The position numbers were made by a program, and so were the translations under genes. The notes under the pieces were generated by a model that did no database searches, was not told the origin of the DNA, and was given only the letters and a program-made list of their open reading frames with translations. Shown one piece after another: positions 5,048 through 7,384 of a stretch of DNA of 7,384 bases. Within the stretch, counting starts at the first letter, position 1. Each line of letters starts with the position of its first letter. Source of the stretch: Allobrachymonas sp. (lineage in GTDB: Bacteria > Pseudomonadota > Gammaproteobacteria > Burkholderiales > Burkholderiaceae_C); assembly GCA_030538335.1 (NCBI GenBank), contig JAUNUE010000091.1, positions 1 through 7,384 on the forward strand, read 5' to 3'.

Positions 5048-7039
5048 ATGGCAACATCAGGCGCAATCGAATCCATGCTGGTCGAAGACCGCGTTTTTGA
5101 GCCTTCGGAAGCGTTCAAGAAAGGGGCACACGTCCAAGGATACGATGCCTACAAGGCCCTGTGCGACGAAGCCGAAAAGGATTTTGAAGGCTTCTGGGCC
5201 CGCATCGCACGTGAGAACGTGAACTGGACCAAGCCGTTTACCAAGGTACTTGACGAATCCAACCCGCCCTTCTACAAGTGGTTTTACGACGGCGAGCTCA
5301 ATGCTTCAGCCAACAGCCTGGATCGCCACATCGGCACACCGGTAGAAAATAAAACCGCCATCATTTTTGAATCTGACGACGGCAAGGTCAGCAAGGTCAC
5401 CTACAAGGAATTGCTGGAGCGCGTGTGCCAGTTTGCCAATGCGCTGAAAGCAGAAGGCATCAAGACCGGCGACCGCGTGATCATCTACATGCCCATGGGC
5501 GTGGAAGGCGTGGTTGCCATGCAGGCCTGCGCGCGCTTAGGGATCACGCACAGCGTGGTGTTTGGCGGCTTCTCGGCCAAATCGCTGCAAGACCGCATTG
5601 TGGATGTGGGTGCGGTAGCTGTCATCACTGCCAACTTCCAGGTGCGTGGTGGCCGGGAACTGCCGCTCAAGGCGATTGTCGATGAGGCGTTGGGCATGGG
5701 CGGTTGCGAAAAGGTCAAGAGCGTGCTGGTGTACGAGCGCGTAGCCAAACCCTGCAATATGGTGGCAGGCCGCGACAAGACGTTTGCCGAGGCCACGAAA
5801 GGCCAAGCCACCACCTGCGAGCCGGTGCCGGTCAACGCCGAACACCCGCTGTTCATCCTTTACACATCCGGCTCCACGGGCAAACCCAAAGGTGTGCAAC
5901 ACTCTACCGGCGGCTACATCGCCTGGGCGCACACCACGATGAAGTGGACGTTCGACATCCGCCCCGAAGACATCTTCTGGTGCACCGCCGACATCGGCTG
6001 GATCACGGGCCACACCTATATCGCCTATGGCCCGCTGATTGCCGGTGCCACGCAAATCGTGTTTGAAGGCGTGCCCACCTACCCTGATGCCGGTCGCTTC
6101 TGGAAGATGATTCAGGATCACAAAGTCACCATCTTCTATACGGCACCTACGGCCATCCGTGCGCTGATCAAGGCTGCCGACAGCGACCCGAAAGTGCACC
6201 CCGACAACTACGATCTTTCCAGCCTGCGCCTGCTGGGCAGCGTGGGCGAGCCCATCAACCCCGAAGCGTGGATGTGGTACTACAAAAACGTGGGCGGCGA
6301 GCGCTGCCCGATTGTCGACACCTGGTGGCAAACCGAATCGGGGGGGCAACTCATTACCCCCATGCCCGCGGCCACCCCCCTGGTACCCGGTTCGTGCACA
6401 CGTGGCCTGCCCGGCATCATCGCTGCCATTGTGGACGAACAAGGCAACGACCTGCCCGACGGCACCGGCGGCGTGCTGGTCATCAAGCGCCCCTGGCCGA
6501 GCATGATCCGCACCGTGTGGGGCGACCCGGATCGTTTCGTCAAAAGCTATTTCCCGCCCGAGTTCAAAGGCGCCTATCTGGCAGGCGACGCGGCCGTGTG
6601 CAGCGCCGACCGGGGCTACTTCCGCATTACCGGACGCACGGACGACGTGTTGAACGTCTCGGGCCACCGCATGGGCACGATGGAGCTGGAGTCGGCCCTC
6701 GTTGCCAAGAGCGACCTGGTGGCCGAAGCCGCCGTGGTGGGTCGCCCCGACGACGTGACCGGTGAAGCGATTGTGGCCTTTGTGGTACTCAAACGCGCCC
6801 GCCCCACCGGCGAAGAAGCGCAAGCCATCGCCAAGGAACTGCGCGATTGGGTATCCAAAGAAATCGGCCCCATCGCAAAACCGAAGGAAATCCGCTTTGG
6901 CGACAACCTGCCAAAAACCCGCAGCGGCAAGATCATGCGCCGCCTGCTGCGCAGCCTGGCCAAGGGTGAAGCCATCACACAAGATACGTCCACACTGGAG
7001 AACCCGGCCATTCTCGACCAGTTGGCGCAAAGCAACTGA
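5048..7039 (+). CDS. acs: Acetyl-CoA synthetase (AMP-forming)
   Basis: This cytosolic enzyme activates acetate to acetyl-CoA via acetyl-AMP, feeding the TCA cycle and lipid synthesis. At 663 aa it is close to E. coli Acs (652). The N-terminal ACAS segment is followed by the adenylate-forming core. The phosphate loop YTSGSTGKPKG is at residues 272-282, WWQTESGG at 426-433, and the hinge region GRTDDVLNVSGHRMGT starts at 529. PKTRSGKIMRR (622-632) carries Lys628, which corresponds to the catalytic lysine that is reversibly acetylated in well-studied Acs enzymes. ATG at 5048 is fixed by AGGAG 7 nt upstream. The same frame stays open to 4565, but that stretch overlaps the hydrolase gene and is not Acs-like. 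The gene stands alone between its leader and a strong terminator. Confidence 0.97.
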   Translation: MATSGAIESMLVEDRVFEPSEAFKKGAHVQGYDAYKALCDEAEKDFEGFWARIARENVNWTKPFTKVLDESNPPFYKWFYDGELNASANSLDRHIGTPVENKTAIIFESDDGKVSKVTYKELLERVCQFANALKAEGIKTGDRVIIYMPMGVEGVVAMQACARLGITHSVVFGGFSAKSLQDRIVDVGAVAVITANFQVRGGRELPLKAIVDEALGMGGCEKVKSVLVYERVAKPCNMVAGRDKTFAEATKGQATTCEPVPVNAEHPLFILYTSGSTGKPKGVQHSTGGYIAWAHTTMKWTFDIRPEDIFWCTADIGWITGHTYIAYGPLIAGATQIVFEGVPTYPDAGRFWKMIQDHKVTIFYTAPTAIRALIKAADSDPKVHPDNYDLSSLRLLGSVGEPINPEAWMWYYKNVGGERCPIVDTWWQTESGGQLITPMPAATPLVPGSCTRGLPGIIAAIVDEQGNDLPDGTGGVLVIKRPWPSMIRTVWGDPDRFVKSYFPPEFKGAYLAGDAAVCSADRGYFRITGRTDDVLNVSGHRMGTMELESALVAKSDLVAEAAVVGRPDDVTGEAIVAFVVLKRARPTGEEAQAIAKELRDWVSKEIGPIAKPKEIRFGDNLPKTRSGKIMRRLLRSLAKGEAITQDTSTLENPAILDQLAQSN

Positions 7040-7060
7040 GCCTGTTGCTTGTGTATCCTG

Positions 7061-7085
7061 AACCGCCCGCAAGGGCGGTTTTTTT
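7061..7085 (+). terminator. Intrinsic terminator of acs
   Basis: AACCGCCC (7061-7068), a GCAA tetraloop and GGGCGGTT (7073-7080) form a perfect 8-bp stem that runs into a T-tract (TT of the stem plus TTTTT, 7079-7085). It begins 21 bp after the acs stop codon, the expected place. Confidence 0.95.
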
Positions 7086-7102
7086 ATTGCTGCTTCATTT
7101 CC

Positions 7103-7108
7103 TACAAT
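7103..7108 (+). promoter_or_regulatory. Candidate -10 box TACAAT of the YbaK-like gene
   Basis: TACAAT lies 6 bp before the ATG at 7115, so initiation about 7 nt after the box would start the mRNA at or very near the start codon. There is no Shine-Dalgarno sequence, which fits a leaderless transcript. No good -35 is seen at standard spacing, which falls in the preceding T-tract. Confidence 0.4.
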
Positions 7109-7114
7109 CGACCC

Positions 7115-7384
7115 ATGCATCACGATTTTCCCCATACCGAATCGACCCAGCGCGTAGCCGCCGCCTTGGCTGCCTGCGGCCATGCGCACAAGCCCGTCAT
7201 GCTTGACGATTCAGCCCGCACCGCGCACGAGGCTGCACAGGCTTTGGGTGTAGAGGTGGGCCAGATTGCCAAGAGCGTGATCTTTCGCAGCAAGACTCAA
7301 GAAACACCCCAAGCCGTGCTCGTCATCACTGCAGGCGACCAGCGTGTGGACGAAAAGAAGGTAGCCGCATTGGTGGGCCGCATG
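7115..7384 (+). CDS. YbaK/EbsC-type aminoacyl-tRNA deacylase (5' part)
   Basis: The first 90 codons of a gene cut by the window edge. The family hydrolyses mischarged aminoacyl-tRNAs in trans (YbaK on Cys-tRNA-Pro, ProX-type on Ala-tRNA-Pro) or acts on related substrates. ARTAHEAAQALGVEVGQIAKSVIFR (about residues 35-59) is the characteristic 'A..LGv..gqIaKSvvFr' block, with the conserved Lys at 54. LVITAGDQRVDEKKVAALVG (70-89) matches the following strand-turn-helix. ATG at 7115 is the first plausible start after the acs terminator. It lacks a Shine-Dalgarno sequence but has TACAAT just upstream. Substrate type cannot be assigned, because the C-terminal part is missing. Confidence 0.85.
   Translation, partial: MHHDFPHTESTQRVAAALAACGHAHKPVMLDDSARTAHEAAQALGVEVGQIAKSVIFRSKTQETPQAVLVITAGDQRVDEKKVAALVGRM

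Noticed and set aside
5537..7189. A 550-codon minus-strand open frame opposite acs
   Set aside because: It is an antisense shadow: it crosses the acs terminator and has no recognisable motifs, whereas the plus strand encodes complete Acs.

Overview
The window looks like a chromosomal segment of a betaproteobacterium, most likely Burkholderiales and plausibly Comamonadaceae. This rests on the housekeeping gene types, the GC-rich codon use (about 62% GC in a line of acs counted by hand) and the pairing of a class I fumarase gene with murI. The genus is not resolved from sequence alone.

Layout: (1) 1-195, plus strand, the 3' end of an unidentified gene, closed by a strong intrinsic terminator (211-255). 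(2) On the minus strand, reading right to left: class I fumarate hydratase (3637-2081), two small unrecognised ORFs (2054-1731 and 1621-1331), then glutamate racemase murI (1250-408). (3) On the plus strand, diverging from the fumarase gene across about 94 bp: a cytoplasmic beta-lactamase-fold serine hydrolase (3732-4820), acetyl-CoA synthetase acs (5048-7039) with its own leader and a textbook terminator, and the first 90 codons of a YbaK/EbsC-type aminoacyl-tRNA deacylase gene (7115 to the window edge).

The most unusual part is 1263-2071. The two small ORFs behave as integron gene cassettes. Each is AT-richer than its neighbours, and each starts 10-17 nt after a GTTAGGY core site. The first is followed by a well-formed 94-bp attC site (1631-1724) that fits the remembered right-hand consensus at 21 of 23 positions. 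The second ends in a degenerate attC-like palindrome (1263-1336) whose left core contains the stop codon. Cutting at the G|TT points removes 802 bp (434 bp + 368 bp) and leaves a short, ordinary fumarase-murI spacer of 28 bp. No integrase gene, attI site, IS or target duplication is visible, so this looks like a small integrase-less cassette cluster inserted at a secondary site inside a housekeeping operon, with the cassette genes co-oriented with the host genes.

Functionally, fumarase (TCA cycle), Acs (acetate activation) and MurI (D-glutamate for peptidoglycan) are core metabolism. The cassette ORFs are the accessory component. They have no visible promoter of their own and are probably transcribed by read-through from the fumarase promoter.
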